NCBI GenBank assembly: GCA_030272585.1
Contig: BSYQ01000008.1
Location: 4,836,001-4,900,000, forward strand
Length of the DNA stretch: 64,000 nucleotides
Direction: 5' to 3'
Origin: Bryopsis sp. KO-2023
Lineage: Eukaryota > Chlorophyta > Ulvophyceae > Bryopsidales > Bryopsidaceae
Both the position numbers and the translations under genes were made by a program. Positions 42,125 through 54,060 of this stretch are shown piece after piece. Position 1 is the first letter of the stretch. The number at the start of each line of letters is the position of its first letter. The notes under the pieces were generated by a model. The model worked only from the letters and a program-made list of their open reading frames with translations. It made no database searches and was not told the DNA's origin.

Positions 42125-43590
42125 ATTTTGGTTTTTGCAATCTAATATATAAAGCCATTAATTTTTTCATGTCAGCACAAAACCACAAACCTCAATAATT
42201 TTCTCGGGGTGGAATTTGCCCAATTGGGGCACTGTTGTATTTTTTAGCAGATGTGGGGGCTTTGAAATAATATTTTAGTAGTGCAATGGGTGCCTGACTC
42301 AGAGATATTTTTTTTATCCACTTGATGGGGATAAAATCCCCTCACCCCGAACAATCCATGATGACAGAAATATGAAAAAGAAAAAATATCATTACAACAT
42401 CCATCCCCACTGATGGTGCTGCCACATAACCCAAACAAGACACACTGCAAACAAAGCAAATAAAAAAATATAAACCCTTTCCCCATTCTTTTCTGAAAAA
42501 AAATCTCAAGTTTAATCATTTTGATCGGCAAAATGATCAGAAGCACCTGGTGGTGGTGGTGGAGAAGTGAAAGGAGCGTCCGGACTAGCGGCAGCCTGGG
42601 AGCTGGCGGAAGACGCGAATGAAGGGGGGACAACAGCCCTGTACAGTCCAAACACGAACGTCGAAACACGCGTCAACAGCAATAACGAAAATAGGTCGCC
42701 AGAAACTGAATCCCCGACATCCCCTTCGCAGTCACACTTAACGAAAGCAAGCAGAGTGTAAGGCGAGCAGAGCAGCTTCCAGAGCGTCGCCTTTCGTCGA
42801 ACGAAGAGAAACATCGAACAGCTTGCAAGACTGGAAGAGTGTCCAAGGAAGGAAATTACCTCTGCTCCTCGGTTCCGAGCAGCCAGTCCGTATCGTCCTC
42901 CTCCTCCTCCGGTACTGGCATGCAGCACGCTAGGAATAGACAGATTCGGAGTCTGGAGGGTTTTCTTTTCTTGGTGGGCGATGGGAGTGGGCGGGCGCGG
43001 AGGAACCTCTCGACGCGCTGGGTGAAGGCGTCCGCGAGCGTCCTCATCGAAGAAAACTCCGACTGAAGGCGGTTTAAACGCCCCTGGAGGATGCTGAGTT
43101 CGTGCCTGAGGACGCACGCTTCGGCTTGGGGGTCTGCAAGGGTAAGACACGGTCGACAAATCTGTCACTTTTTCCTTTCGCTCCCGAAATATATCTTCGA
43201 CACGTTGCTAAACACAACCAGCGGAACACAGCTCCAGCAACTTACTGAGTGGTGGAAGAGGCATTTTCGTCGCAAGGGAACTGGCAACTCAAAAAGTAGA
43301 AGAAAGGCTTTGAAACGTTTGAACCTTTCGGATATTTCCGTGCACGCAGCCTGTTTTGTCGGCAAGAATATGTGCGGTTGTGTGGTACAGTGTACTGCTT
43401 CACATATCCTTCCCGTAACACTCTTCCCATGACTGAATCTCGCGATGGGGAACCTCCTGCCGCATTAGTCATTCCCTGTTGACAGTTTTACTGGAGACGA
43501 GGGACAAGGAACTCACAGTCTTGAGACGACGAAGAGGATTGTTTTAACTGAGGGAAAGCAAGCTGAAATGTGAAGGATTAATAGAATATT
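42125..43590 (-). repeat. Dispersed family unit, copy 4
   Basis: About 1.47 kb, same boundaries as copy 3, flanks unrelated to it outside those limits. Confidence 0.88.
42512..43264 (-). CDS. Four-copy family protein, copy 4 (the intact one)
   Basis: Exon 1 is 43264-43246 (MPLPPL), exon 2 is 43133-42860, exon 3 is 42830-42512; the sum is 612 nt (203 aa). Intron 1 (GTAAGT...TTGCAG) contains a stop in this copy, so splicing is required. Intron 2 is 42859-42831, 29 nt, GTAATT...TTCCAG. Protein order: NPQAEACVLRHELSILQGRL, amphipathic RLNRLQSEFSS and AFTQRVERFLRARPLPSP, basic TKKRKPSRLR, LFLACCMPVPEEEED, DTDWLLGTEEQ, then exon 3: SLASCSMFLFVRRKATLWKL, CDCEGDVGDSVSGDLF, a hydrophobic segment (SLLLLTRVSTFVFGLYRA) and a Ser/Ala/Pro tail (SPPPPPGASDH) ending QND. 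It suggests a coiled-coil protein with a membrane anchor near the C-terminus. No known family comes to mind. Confidence 0.68.
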
Positions 43591-45719
43591 CTCTGTGTCA
43601 ACCAGCCCGGCGCCCAGGTCTGTTGAACACGACCAAATATGCATACTTTTCGAGAAACTCGAAGGAAGTGGTGATTTGTGGTATTGCGGGGGAGGATCGT
43701 TTCCTCCACACGTTTCGTGTAGGAGGTGAACTGATAGGTTTTTTTTTACGGAGGATAAGCTGACAATCGTGAGGGATGACGGGAAAATTTTGATCTGGGA
43801 CTTTTTTGCGCACTCTTGCTCCAAAGAGTGAGAATTTTTTCTGTGTGTTATATGAGAAACCTTTTTCATGGTTTGTGTGTTTTTTTTTTTTAATGGTGGG
43901 ATTTTCTTTGTCCAAGGAGCTTTCTTTTGGGTGGGTTTCTTTTTGTTGTTTTTACCTTGTACTTAGTATTACTCTGGCATTATGGGGGGTGATGGCCTCT
44001 TTTTGCTGTAATTGATTGTTGGTTTGTGTGTGTATTCTTATGTTGTTGAAACATGGCGCCATCTCAATGCTTCTTGGTCGAGAGAGAGAGAGCGTTTCAC
44101 GTTTGACAATGAGCTTCCGTACACTTGTTTTAAACCAAACACTTTCATAGAGTGCTTCAAAATTTTGTTCTTAAATAATTTGGTGGTGTCAGGGATGAGG
44201 CTCTTGAATTCCAAAGTGTCGCACAAAGTATCAAAAAACACTAGAATTTCGACATCAAAATAGCGGAGCGGTACAAAAAATGAACAAGTCGTTCGTGTGA
44301 CAGAGGAGTATTCGAAACTTTATGTGCACCACTTTCCAAGTGTGCAGGTGATGTGAATCACTCTTGTTTGGAAATATCCGATGGGGTGATATATTTTGAA
44401 CGATAATAAAGCAACTAGTATTTGATGATGTTTCACCCAATATGAATATGAGCAAGCACGAGGCCAGAGAAAAAAAGAAAGAACAAGAGAAAGTTACAGG
44501 GAATTTTTTTCTTGGAAATTTTTCACAAACCCCTGCACAAGTTCCATCCTGCAGCAACACGTTTTTCCACTGCTCCGAACCAAAGTCGGCGAAAATATGT
44601 CCTCATCGTTCCTGATATAATTTTTTAGAACATTTCACCAACATCAATACGTGTTTTTAATTTCAACACAACCGTTCATTCCCCATACTCTCCCAATCCC
44701 GATTATTTCAACTGAAAAACTTCGATTGATCCGTTTCGAGGTCTCGCGCCAAAAAAAAAAAAAGAAACCTAAAGTTAAACACATGAGATAATACACGCAG
44801 GAAAGCTTTTCGAACGAAAACTAAACTTATCACCATCCCCTGGAAACACGAGCAGTTTTTTTTAAACCAAAAACGAGTAGGTTGGTATGTGATATGACTG
44901 ACTGAGGTTATGTCAGACAGAACGGTTACATGTGGTGATTTAAGGAACAAGAACGGTTGTAAAATTATTATCACGCCTGATTGTGCCAACGAGTGTGGGA
45001 TCTCGTTTGGCCATAACAGTATGGTTGTACGATCGAGCTGATGCGTCTATTTTCTGTTGCGTTCGGTTGAGTCAAAAAAAAAAAAAAAACCGGGAAAGTC
45101 GGGTCCGCCGTGGTCTGAATTGGCAGGCATCTCCTACACAATGCAATTTGATGTTTGTTTGTTTGAATTGGGAGGCTGGGTTTGGATGAGTGTATGGTTT
45201 ACATGAACGGTTTGGTTGGCAGGACGTAAGTCGTGTGTTTTGACCAAAAAACATAACAAACAGGAGAAAACTGTTGTGATTGAAGCGACAGGAAAAAAAA
45301 CCAACACTATTTGGTGTTTTCTGCAAGCTCCAACGAATTTAAAACCCAACTCTCCACCACAGAAAAAGCCATTCCTCCGATACGCACACTGGCCGTCAGT
45401 CTGAAATAGGAACTCAATAGGAAAATAAGAACTCAATATTACATTGACTGATTGTTCTCCAATCACTGGAGAGTTCCATAACAATTCAAAAATGGGTACC
45501 GTTCGGGCAAAATCAAAATCAAATCAAAACAGTCCTCTTTGGACACAGTTCAAACAAAATAAGTAAAAATAATTCTAAGCCATGCCAGGCACGATCCGTC
45601 TAATATTGATTAATTGATTGATTGATTGATCGATCCGGCATGACTTCGGAATGAAATATAAAACGCATGCAGTACAAAATTCATCTTGACCATGAAAAAA
45701 GCATCCAAACCATAAGTGA
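43591..45719. other. Intergenic, no gene seen
   Basis: About 2.1 kb with only short open stretches; (TTGA)n-like run at 45605-45632 near the 3' end of the macroglobulin gene. Confidence 0.45.
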
Positions 45720-48700
45720 TCAAACTATCTCCAGTTTGCCACAATCCTCCCCCATGAACCCGTTAAAACACAGGCAGACGCCGCAATCCAAATCACAAGC
45801 GCCATTGCCGCTGCAGTCGTTCGGACATCTTTTGGGGGTTTGTGGTGGTGCGTTCTCCACAGCCACACAGCTTTCACCCGAACAAATTTCCAACTCGCCG
45901 CCAGGACTCAGGCCCATCACTTCGGGCTGCTCGTTCACAAACGCCTTCACGGGCGGCAAAGCGAACGTCCCCGCCGTGGCGGCGACTGCTCGAAAACTGA
46001 CAGTTTGCGTGCCAGCATTCACGCTGTTGAATCTGAAGGTCACAACCGACGGCTCCGTCTCCTAAAAACATTAGCTTTTTGAGTTAAATGCGATTTGATC
46101 CGATCAAAACAACGGAAAACGGTTCAAAGAAACTTGACTTTCGCACCTGATCAGGGCAAGTAAAGAAGAAACGCGGGACTGGGCATGTGTTCCCAGATCC
46201 AACGATATTTGGATCCAGGGGTTCCAGTCCGGCTGGCATCAACACCCTGACTGTGGTGGGGCCCAGCCTGTCTGGCGTGGTGAACTGCACAGAGACCTCC
46301 ACCACCGAAGTCACGGGGATGGTTTTAAGGGACATCTTGTTTCCATTTTCGGAGTCCGCGATGGATATGGAGCGTTGAACGAAAATGCCCCTGTAGCTTG
46401 AGAAAGGTAGGATATCCGCAGGCACGAATGTCAGCGCCGCCGCCAGCGTAACTTCGCCGATTCCATCCGCACGGAACTCGAGTGGCTCAGGGGGGGAGGC
46501 CAGTGCTTCCCATGGGGTGCTGGCGGACGCCACTGGGTTTGCGTTTCCACTAAACTGAACCTGAGCACACAAACGAAACGAAACGAAACATGATGTATGG
46601 ATAGCTCACCAGAAATGTACAAAAAAAAAACACTTCATCCAAGGAAAACACAGTGAAACACCGCAACGCAGATACTCACATCTAGCAAGTTTGTTTCCCC
46701 ACTCTTGACCTCCAGTTTGAGGTCCGGCTGATTGCTACCTCGGTCCAAATCGTAATTCCTCAAGGCGACCATCGCCACAGCCTTGTCGAAGTTCGAAAAC
46801 ACGCGGTAGCCATACTGACTCACGGGAGGACTGCTTACGAAGTTCGCAAGCTTTCCCAGCAACTGATTCTCCACTTTAGCTTTGAGCATCACCATCAGCG
46901 CCAGGGAGTTGGCGATATTGGACGCTGGAGTGGAGGAGCCTTCGGATCGTGCGATATAGGCAGTCATTCCAGTCACTCTCAAATTGGATGTCCACGAGTT
47001 GATGGCTTTCTGGATGTCTGGGTGGTTTTCCCCTCCATCCATCGACATGCGGGTCAGGATGTAGTATGTCTGACTCTCGACGTCCATCGAATTGAACTCT
47101 TCCGACAGTCTATCCATGGACAGGTCTTCCACGATTTGTTTGCTGGTCCTCTCTGGCGGAACCCAGTCCCCACCTAGCGCAGCCCTGAGGTCAACAGAAA
47201 CATATGCACAGTTACCAGCGAGAAAGACAGCAGGAGGATGTTGTTCCCTGGATTTTTTCCACAAATCTTATCTCCATGGCTGCACTGCTTTCGTTTTTTC
47301 CCTTACCGTGCAAGAGCAACACTTTGAGGGGGAATGATCCGGTAATATCTTCTGCTGGATTTCGCCTCACTGAGAAGGGCAGCTTCCAAGGCAAAAATCC
47401 AATCCACGTTCAATTCCTTCAGAGAAGGAACTCCCTTTCTCACCACCTTTTGCAAGCAAGAAACCATAAGAAAACATCCCACACAAAAGTGATTTTCTTC
47501 TTTTCTTTCGTGAAAGAAAAGTTTCTTTTGATGTTCGTTCCACATTGAGGCACATTGGCTGGTTCATGTATTATTAATCCGAAAAAAAAAGCAAAAAACA
47601 TTTGACAAAGCAACACACTCCTTACCTCTTTTTCAAGAGTGTCCAATTCATGCTTCAACACACGCAGCAGAAACACCCCTAGTGCATTCATGGTCAGCGA
47701 TGGCTGTTTGGGAAATCTTCGGTATTTACAGTTCAAAACGTAGTCCAGGCCAATCTCATCCCAGGTCATTTTGTCCAAGGACTCGACAGCACTGGTGAAA
47801 TTTGACTGGATGCCACTGATGACCTCCAGAGTATTTCTATCCAGGCTGGATGGATCCAGGTCCAACACCTTGTAAGTCTCTGTTACGAAAGGGATGGCCA
47901 TCAATGCCAAAGCAAAGGTTGCATCGATGGGGCACTTATGGCTGTAGAAAAAGGGGAAAGTTGGATTCAAAAAACCAAAATCAGGACAAAGAAGAAACCT
48001 GAGGAATAGTGGCTGCTCAAGAGAATCATTCTATTGAGAAGTAATGAAGAAGAATCAATTGAACCATAAAAAAAGGGGGGGGGGGGGAAGTGGTGTTCCA
48101 TCCCCACGCCCTTGATTCTCCTATGAACCTAACCATCAAGAAAAAAAATGCTTTCTTTGCAATGAAAAGACAAGAGGTCCTCAGAGTTATCATGAAAATC
48201 CTACTCTGGATTTGATTCGTAGAGCTGATTGGCCATGGAGAGGACAGCTGGCAGGCGCCCCACTCCAGCTTGAATGGCGATTGCTCCACTTCCAGGAACA
48301 GCTTGGGGCAGCTGCAACCCCTCTTGCCACTGGCTGCTGGAATTTCCATCGATGGCAAAAGAAGTAGCGACAGTCACCGCCTCTTGCAAGCCCTCCACCG
48401 GAAAGTTTATCACCAAGGCATCACTGGCACCTTGGCCTCCAATTTCTTCCCCAAAAAACACCCACACATCAAAAAGTTAGCCCACAGCTGAGGAATAATC
48501 GTGCAACAAAAGTCAATTTGGGTTGGCATTGCACAGTTCCATTATCACTTTATTAGAACTGTTATTTCAATTTTTTCTTTTTCGTGTGTGTGTGGGGGGG
48601 GGAGGGGTTGTAGAGCATCTGAGTCTGACTTGTGGATTCAAGGAAGTTTCACATACTAGCAGTGATCTTGAATTTTGCTTGCCCCATTTTCTTGGCTTTG

Positions 48701-48977
48701 AACCGATAAAGCCAAGGAAACTGGAATCCGACTTCCTCCGTGCCATCTTCCCCCGGTATAACGATCCTTTCGGATCTTATGATCTCTAAGGATGCCCACT
48801 CTAGCACCTCGATGGTAAGAAAAATCTCGGCTTTGGATGGGTTGGTCCCAGAAACAGTGACCACTGCCCCCGCCTCAAATTCATCCCCCACTCGGGCAAA
48901 TCTGGGTGCTGATGGGGTCAGCGAAATTGCCCGCCTCACGATAAGCTCCCTTTCCACACTGCCATACTTTTCATTCA
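45720..48977 (-). CDS. Alpha-2-macroglobulin-like protein, C-terminal half, with EGF-like end
   Basis: Exons on the minus strand: 48977-48657, 48445-48205, 47941-47626, 47446-47307, 47184-46680, 46560-46147, 46061-45720; phases match, giving about 759 codons. Exon 1 carries the A2M core strand (APRFARVGDEFEAGAVVTVS). Exon 2 reads GGQGASDALVINFPVEGLQE and AVPGSGAIAIQAGVGRLP, as just before the thioester site. Exon 3 should carry C-x-E-Q but reads HKCPIDATFALALMAIPF, so the thioester is absent. Exons 3-5 are the alpha-alpha barrel. Exon 6 has TPDRLGPTTVRVLMPAGLEP (the receptor-domain-side PAG motif). Exon 7 ends the A2M fold and adds a Cys-rich EGF-like module (CPNDCSGNGACDLDCGVC). Macroglobulins trap proteases extracellularly. 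The N-terminal domains and signal peptide are missing; only 340 bp separate exon 1 from the divergent collagen gene. Confidence 0.8.
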
Positions 48978-49317
48978 CTGCAACAATGGGAGGAAAAAAT
49001 CCACTAAGCCATCTCCACCATCGATAAAAGTATGAAACATGCGAAAACTCTCCAAATACGCGGAATGGAAGCCTGTTTCTCATTGAGCACTGAAACCATC
49101 CTTGCACAGACGCGCCCGTGACTTGTCCGTGTGGAAGTTCGGTGACCACTTGCCTCGAGCGCTGAAGGAACGCAGCCTCAAAAAGGTGAACGCGAGTTTG
49201 GAGTCCAGCTGGGGTTTGGACGTCGCGTGCCCACTGCGCTCCATCAACAATTGGAGGCGTATCCTGTGTCAGGCTTCAACGACACTGAACTTCCGGTCGT
49301 CAATAAAAGTCGAAGAG

Positions 49318-50943
49318 ATGCTTCGCTTCCTGGTGGTCGCGGCGTTTTTTGCCGCTGTTCGGTGTTCTTGGTGAGCGATCAAGAACCTACGGCAAGTACC
49401 TCTCGCCTTCCACGGAGAAGTGCTTGCTTTCCGATTGGAAGTGATTCCTGCTCAGTCTTGAGGGGATGGCTAACCTGGTGACCTCGTGGATGCCGCAGGG
49501 TCCCGTTCTCCAGACGGCACGGAAGTGGAGTACATATCTCGACCAAGTACTCAATAATATCAAGGTGAGAAAGCGAGTGTCGCATACTTTGGCAGGTCTA
49601 GACCTCCCAGTCGTCCTCCCTTCAGTCTGCTAACGGTCCGGATGCTGCGGAAAACAGACCTCCAAGCCAACTTCTTGCTCCCACAACCCCCGAAGATCCT
49701 GTCCTTCCACAAACTGTCCGATTCATCCTCGAGGCACCAGCTCCTCAGCCAGTGGCACCTCAGTCGACCCCATCCCCCGACATCTCCATCAACCCGCAGT
49801 CCATTCCAGAGCAACCTGGTACTATTGATGCAGAGTTGATCGCGCACTTCGATAAGCCGAGCAGCGCAACGACTGAACCTGATCCTCCGCTGGACATACC
49901 GATCATTGGCCAATCTATTGAGGATGAACTCTCGACGGAGGTCTGCGCCTGTGCGTTCGTCGCCCTCAGATCTCCTCGATGCTGCGACTACTTGCTCCAG
50001 TCTTGCGGAGGGCCTGATTTCTCATGCGCTACAGCGGAGAGTCATTGCCTGGACCTGGACGATGGAGCGCAAGAACTGGTCGTTGATTTTCTTGAGGACA
50101 AGATTGAAATATGCGGTGTGTTGGCGTTCGGGCGGGCAAGTTATAGCAGTCGAATGTTACTGCAACCTTGAACTGATGTTCGATGTGATGCTTGTTCAGG
50201 GGATATCTTGGGGAACTCCGGACCACCAGGGGCACCAGGGAGGAAGGGTGATCCAGGAGTTCCAGGCTCTCCAGGAAAAACTGGCAGAGATGGTGATCCT
50301 GGCGAAAAAGGTGAACCCGGCGAAAATGGACTCGATGGGATTTCAGGAAGACCAGGTGAGAAAGGTGATCCAGGTACTCCTGGCCAGCCTGGTCCTCCTG
50401 GAGAGCCAGGAACGGGTGGACTGCCAGGTAGAGACGGCGAAAGAGGTCCGCAGGGCGAAGTGGGCCCCCCTGGTACACCTGGATTACGTGGGACGCCAGG
50501 GGAGAAGGGTGAAACAGGTGGTCCAGGTCCACAAGGAGAGAAGGGGGACACAGGCAATCCAGGCATTCAAGGTGGAAAGGGTGACCCAGGAGTCCCTGGA
50601 AGCCCTGGATTGGGTATTCCAGGAACGCCAGGTCGACCAGGCTCCGTTGGAGCTCCAGGAGCCCCAGGACCTCTTGGTGCACCGGGACAAGATGGTCAAC
50701 AAGGTAACGAAAGCTCGGATAAGATGCTACAAGCTGAGTGTTTGAGTGAGGGATCATACTAGCAGTCGTGAAGAATCGGATGCTGTGGCAGGTGATCCAG
50801 GAGTACCCGGCACGCCTGGTCAACCTGGGGAGGCTGGGCTCGATGGTCTTGATGGAATTCCAGGCGTTCCTGGAGAAGATGGAGTTCCAGGGGCGCCAGG
50901 GCTCAACGGGTCACCAGGTGAAAGGCGCAAAAACTTGCACTGA
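49318..50943 (+). CDS. Secreted collagen-like protein, five exons
   Basis: Exons 49318-49370, 49456-49564, 49626-50115, 50200-50703, 50792-50943; all GT-AG, phases match, 1308 nt (435 aa). Exon 1 encodes a signal peptide ([17 protein letters not shown]). The acceptor at 49455 is chosen because it alone keeps exon 2 in frame with exon 3. Exon 3 is a Pro/acidic linker ([19 protein letters not shown]) followed by a cysteine cluster ([31 protein letters not shown]). Exons 4-5 are almost pure Gly-X-Y ([19 protein letters not shown] and on), about 70 triplets, with charged KGD/KGE triplets typical of collagen. It ends [11 protein letters not shown]. The Cys cluster could be a trimerisation or cross-linking domain (inference). 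It probably forms an extracellular triple helix and is divergent from the macroglobulin gene. Confidence 0.88.
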
Positions 50944-52094
50944 TTCGTAATATGCCTCCTCGTTCGTTGCCGTAATTCTTATATTGCTGTAAGCAATCGT
51001 AAACTTCTCATAAACCACTCACCAAGCTATCGTTTTACACGCAATAACAGGATAAAAGAAAAGAAAGGAGACAAAAGGGTGTTCGCCATGCTTGGAGGAC
51101 GGGGTGGTAAAAAGAGTGAAAAAAATTCTACAATTTTGCTGATATGGGAAAAGGCAGCGCCTGGTTCCAATAAGAAAAAAAAGGGCGGCAGCCAGTACGC
51201 GGAATTAATTCAGTCAGACTAGGTTTAATACTAGGTTCAACTGATTGTTGCAAATCCTTGGTCGATAGAACCAAGGATTTATCAGTACTTTTTTGTTTTT
51301 TTTTGCTTTTTCTTGTGTGAGGGAGAGTTGTTGGACGAGGTCGAATTTTCATTTTGTAGTTCGAAAAAGCATTCGGGTGGGGTGGTGCTCTGGCATCTTG
51401 GTGGATGGGGTGATATTCTGACATCTTGGTGTGGAGACGAGATATTCACCTTTGAATGGGTTTGGTAACTCTCTTTTAATTGGAAATTACACACATTTGG
51501 ATGTAATGCCATCTTTTGAACCAATACTGGATGTCTGCAGTTTTACCTCTGCAGTACTTTTCATGTCTACATATATATATATATATTACTTTTTTTTCTA
51601 AAAATACCCCACAAAAGCACCCCTGAACACTGCAAGAAATAGTGCATGCAAACACAGATGAGCAATGTCCATTTGCAATGTTCATTAGCTAATGTCTATA
51701 GACATCCTCCACTGAGGTTTCTACCGCAAGGGGAAAGTGGAACACCATCTTATTAAATCTGAACGTGGCATACAATCATCCGAGCACATCCAACTCCGAA
51801 AATACTCCCCCTCTTTATAAATGAACAGATTTCCCCAAATCACGAGGACACTTTTTGTTGTGGGTAATCATAAAAGAAAACAAATGCATCTTAGCCAGGG
51901 AGTCAATAATAGAAAACACATGTGCTGTGTGCACACGTTCTGTAGCCTTTCAACAAAATGACAAAAAAATCCAGCTGGAAATGAAACACGACGAAAAAAA
52001 CACTTTCAAAATCAAATCGAAGCGAATCAAATCATCCCCCAGACCCAGTCAACACACGGAGTCCAATTACTTTTTTCAAACCATCAGTGCAGCT
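50944..52094. other. Intergenic, no gene seen
   Basis: AT-rich with a (TA)n run at about 51571-51587. Confidence 0.5.
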
Positions 52095-53289
52095 TCATCC
52101 AAGCTTACTGACAATGCCACTCAGCAAATCCTGTTTAGAACCATAAAAGAAAAAAGAAATCAGCACACCAACACCACAGCTAACATCAATGAGTAAACAG
52201 AAATCCTTCTCCTGCATGAACAGTACATTTACACATATGAGGAAACACAAGACAGAATATCTTACAGCAGCTCCGCCACCTCCACCACCTCCACCGAGTC
52301 CACCAAGTCCACCAAGCCCACCACCTCCACCGAGCCCACCAAGTCCACCACGCCCACCTCTTCCACCAGAAGAAGTTTTCTCAGATTTCGAGGATTTGGA
52401 AGGAGGAGGGGGAGAAGGAGGAGGAGGAGGAGAGGGAGATGGGTCAAGTTTCACAAGATTCGGATTTTGAGATGCAACACCAGCATAGCCCCCCTTCTTT
52501 CCACCAGCCTAAAACAAGGAGACAGACAAAACAGCTCAATATTCATTATTAGAAAGCACATGCAATACATTGAGGACAAGGATTTAAGTGAAATAAGTAG
52601 GGACTTTCCAATGTTATTTTTCGCTTTCCTTAACACTGGAGAAGTCTGGAGCATCAACCGCTGCCACCCACCTTGACGTAAACTTTCTTGGCAGGAGCCT
52701 GTTCCACATACACTTTCTTTGCTGGAGGAGGGGTGGGGGGAGAAGCTGCCACCACGACCTTCACGGGCTGGACCTTTTTGGGCGCTGGCTGCGCCGCCAC
52801 CACAGCAACCTTCTTGGGAGCTGGCTGCGCCACCGCCACAACCTTTGTGGGAGCTGGGTCTGCCGCCACCACAACCTTCGTTGGAGCGACCTTGGTGGGC
52901 GCAACAGCGATACCTCCATTCTCACCTGGATCCACCGGGAGCAAAAAAATACACAAGCGATCATTGAACATGCCCATTGACAGATTTGCCGACCCAGCAT
53001 CGTAATCCATGAATTCATTTTTTGGGGTTCGAATCCGTCGCTCGCGGAGCGTCGGTCACAAGATCAACGAGGGAGATCATGAGCAAACAAGCAGGAAAAC
53101 CGCGCGCGGCGCAGCCAGCGGTATACATGGGAAAGGAAAAACACAGGCCACTCTGTCTGTCGAGGAGAAAAATACGCGATCACGTATGAAAGTTGGGATC
53201 AATCAATAGGTCTGATTGGCAGCCCCATTACCCATGGCCGAAACGGCGCATGCTGCGAGGATCAAGAAGCAGATGGCGCTGGTCCTCAT
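52095..53289 (-). CDS. Secreted Ala/Pro/Lys-Val and Gly-rich structural protein
   Basis: Exons 53289-53232, 52925-52672, 52508-52266, 52211-52095 on the minus strand; 672 nt in phase (223 aa). Exon 1 is a signal peptide (MRTSAICFLILAACAVSA). Exon 2 has repeats of the type APTKVV / PAPKKVAVVAAQ and two KKVYV motifs (PPAKKVYVEQAPAKKVYVK). Exon 3 has a Ser-Pro-rich stretch (PSPSPPPPPSPPPP), like plant and algal hydroxyproline-rich wall proteins, then a long glycine-rich run (GGLGGLGGGGG). Exon 4 encodes a hydrophobic end (CGVGVLISFFFYG...SKLG). The composition suggests an extracellular, possibly cross-linked wall or matrix protein. No specific family is named. Confidence 0.78.
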
Positions 53290-53708
53290 GGTATTGAACT
53301 GAATGAGCAGTGGAGATCGAAAAATATTTTCTTCGAGTTCTCGCTCGTGCTCAACCAGTGGATCCGGAGGTGAGGAAAACTGGACGATTCCTTCGTTCCA
53401 CCAAGAAATATTTATGCGGGGATGGATCGCTGGTTGTCTTGTTCTCTGCCTGAACGATGTTGGCTGAGATGAACTCCCGTGGGAAGGAGTTTGACAGGTG
53501 AAGCTCTGTGGAGGATCATCATTCAAACCTTGGATCACATTTTCCCCTCTTGGAAAATGTTGGTGACTGTGCCGTGACACGTCGATATTGAGTTCTCCTT
53601 TGTTTTAAAGCAAAGGAAAATTCTTTATCTCATTTTATGGCAGAAAGGCTCTTTTTGGGTCTATCATTATCATTTGGGTCTATATAGATGCTTCACAATG
53701 TAAAATGT

Positions 53709-53727
53709 TTGCTTGCTTGCTTGCTTT

Positions 53728-53770
<43 letters not shown>
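53709..53770. repeat. (GCTT)n microsatellite
   Basis: About fifteen GCTT units with one CTTT variant near 53725. Confidence 0.95.
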
Positions 53771-54060
53771 CTGCGCATGTAATTGACTGGAAAATGTGAA
53801 ACCAATCAATTACTGATTGCTGCCCGGCTCTAGTTCGATAATTGGGTGCCCAAGCGAGGGACTGCAATCGGTTCTGAAATTGCAGTTGTGCTTTTTTACC
53901 AGTCGAGAACAACTTCGTTTTAAAGCAACATTGGATGATGCTAACATCACAAAATCTACAGACAGCATTGTTTCACATCAAAAGACCTCGTTTGACCAAA
54001 AAAAACCCAGAAAAACATGGAAAACACAGCTCACAAATACGTCCTGCAACAATTTTTTTT

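Noticed and set aside
50029-50823. Minus-strand frame over the collagen exons, with its own Pro/Gly periodicity
   Set aside because: GGN-CCN codons read as Pro/Gly on the opposite strand; signal peptide and splice phases support + only.
52266-52508. Plus-strand Pro-rich frame opposite the glycine-rich exon
   Set aside because: It is the mirror of the Gly/Pro codons; the minus strand has the signal peptide and four phased exons.
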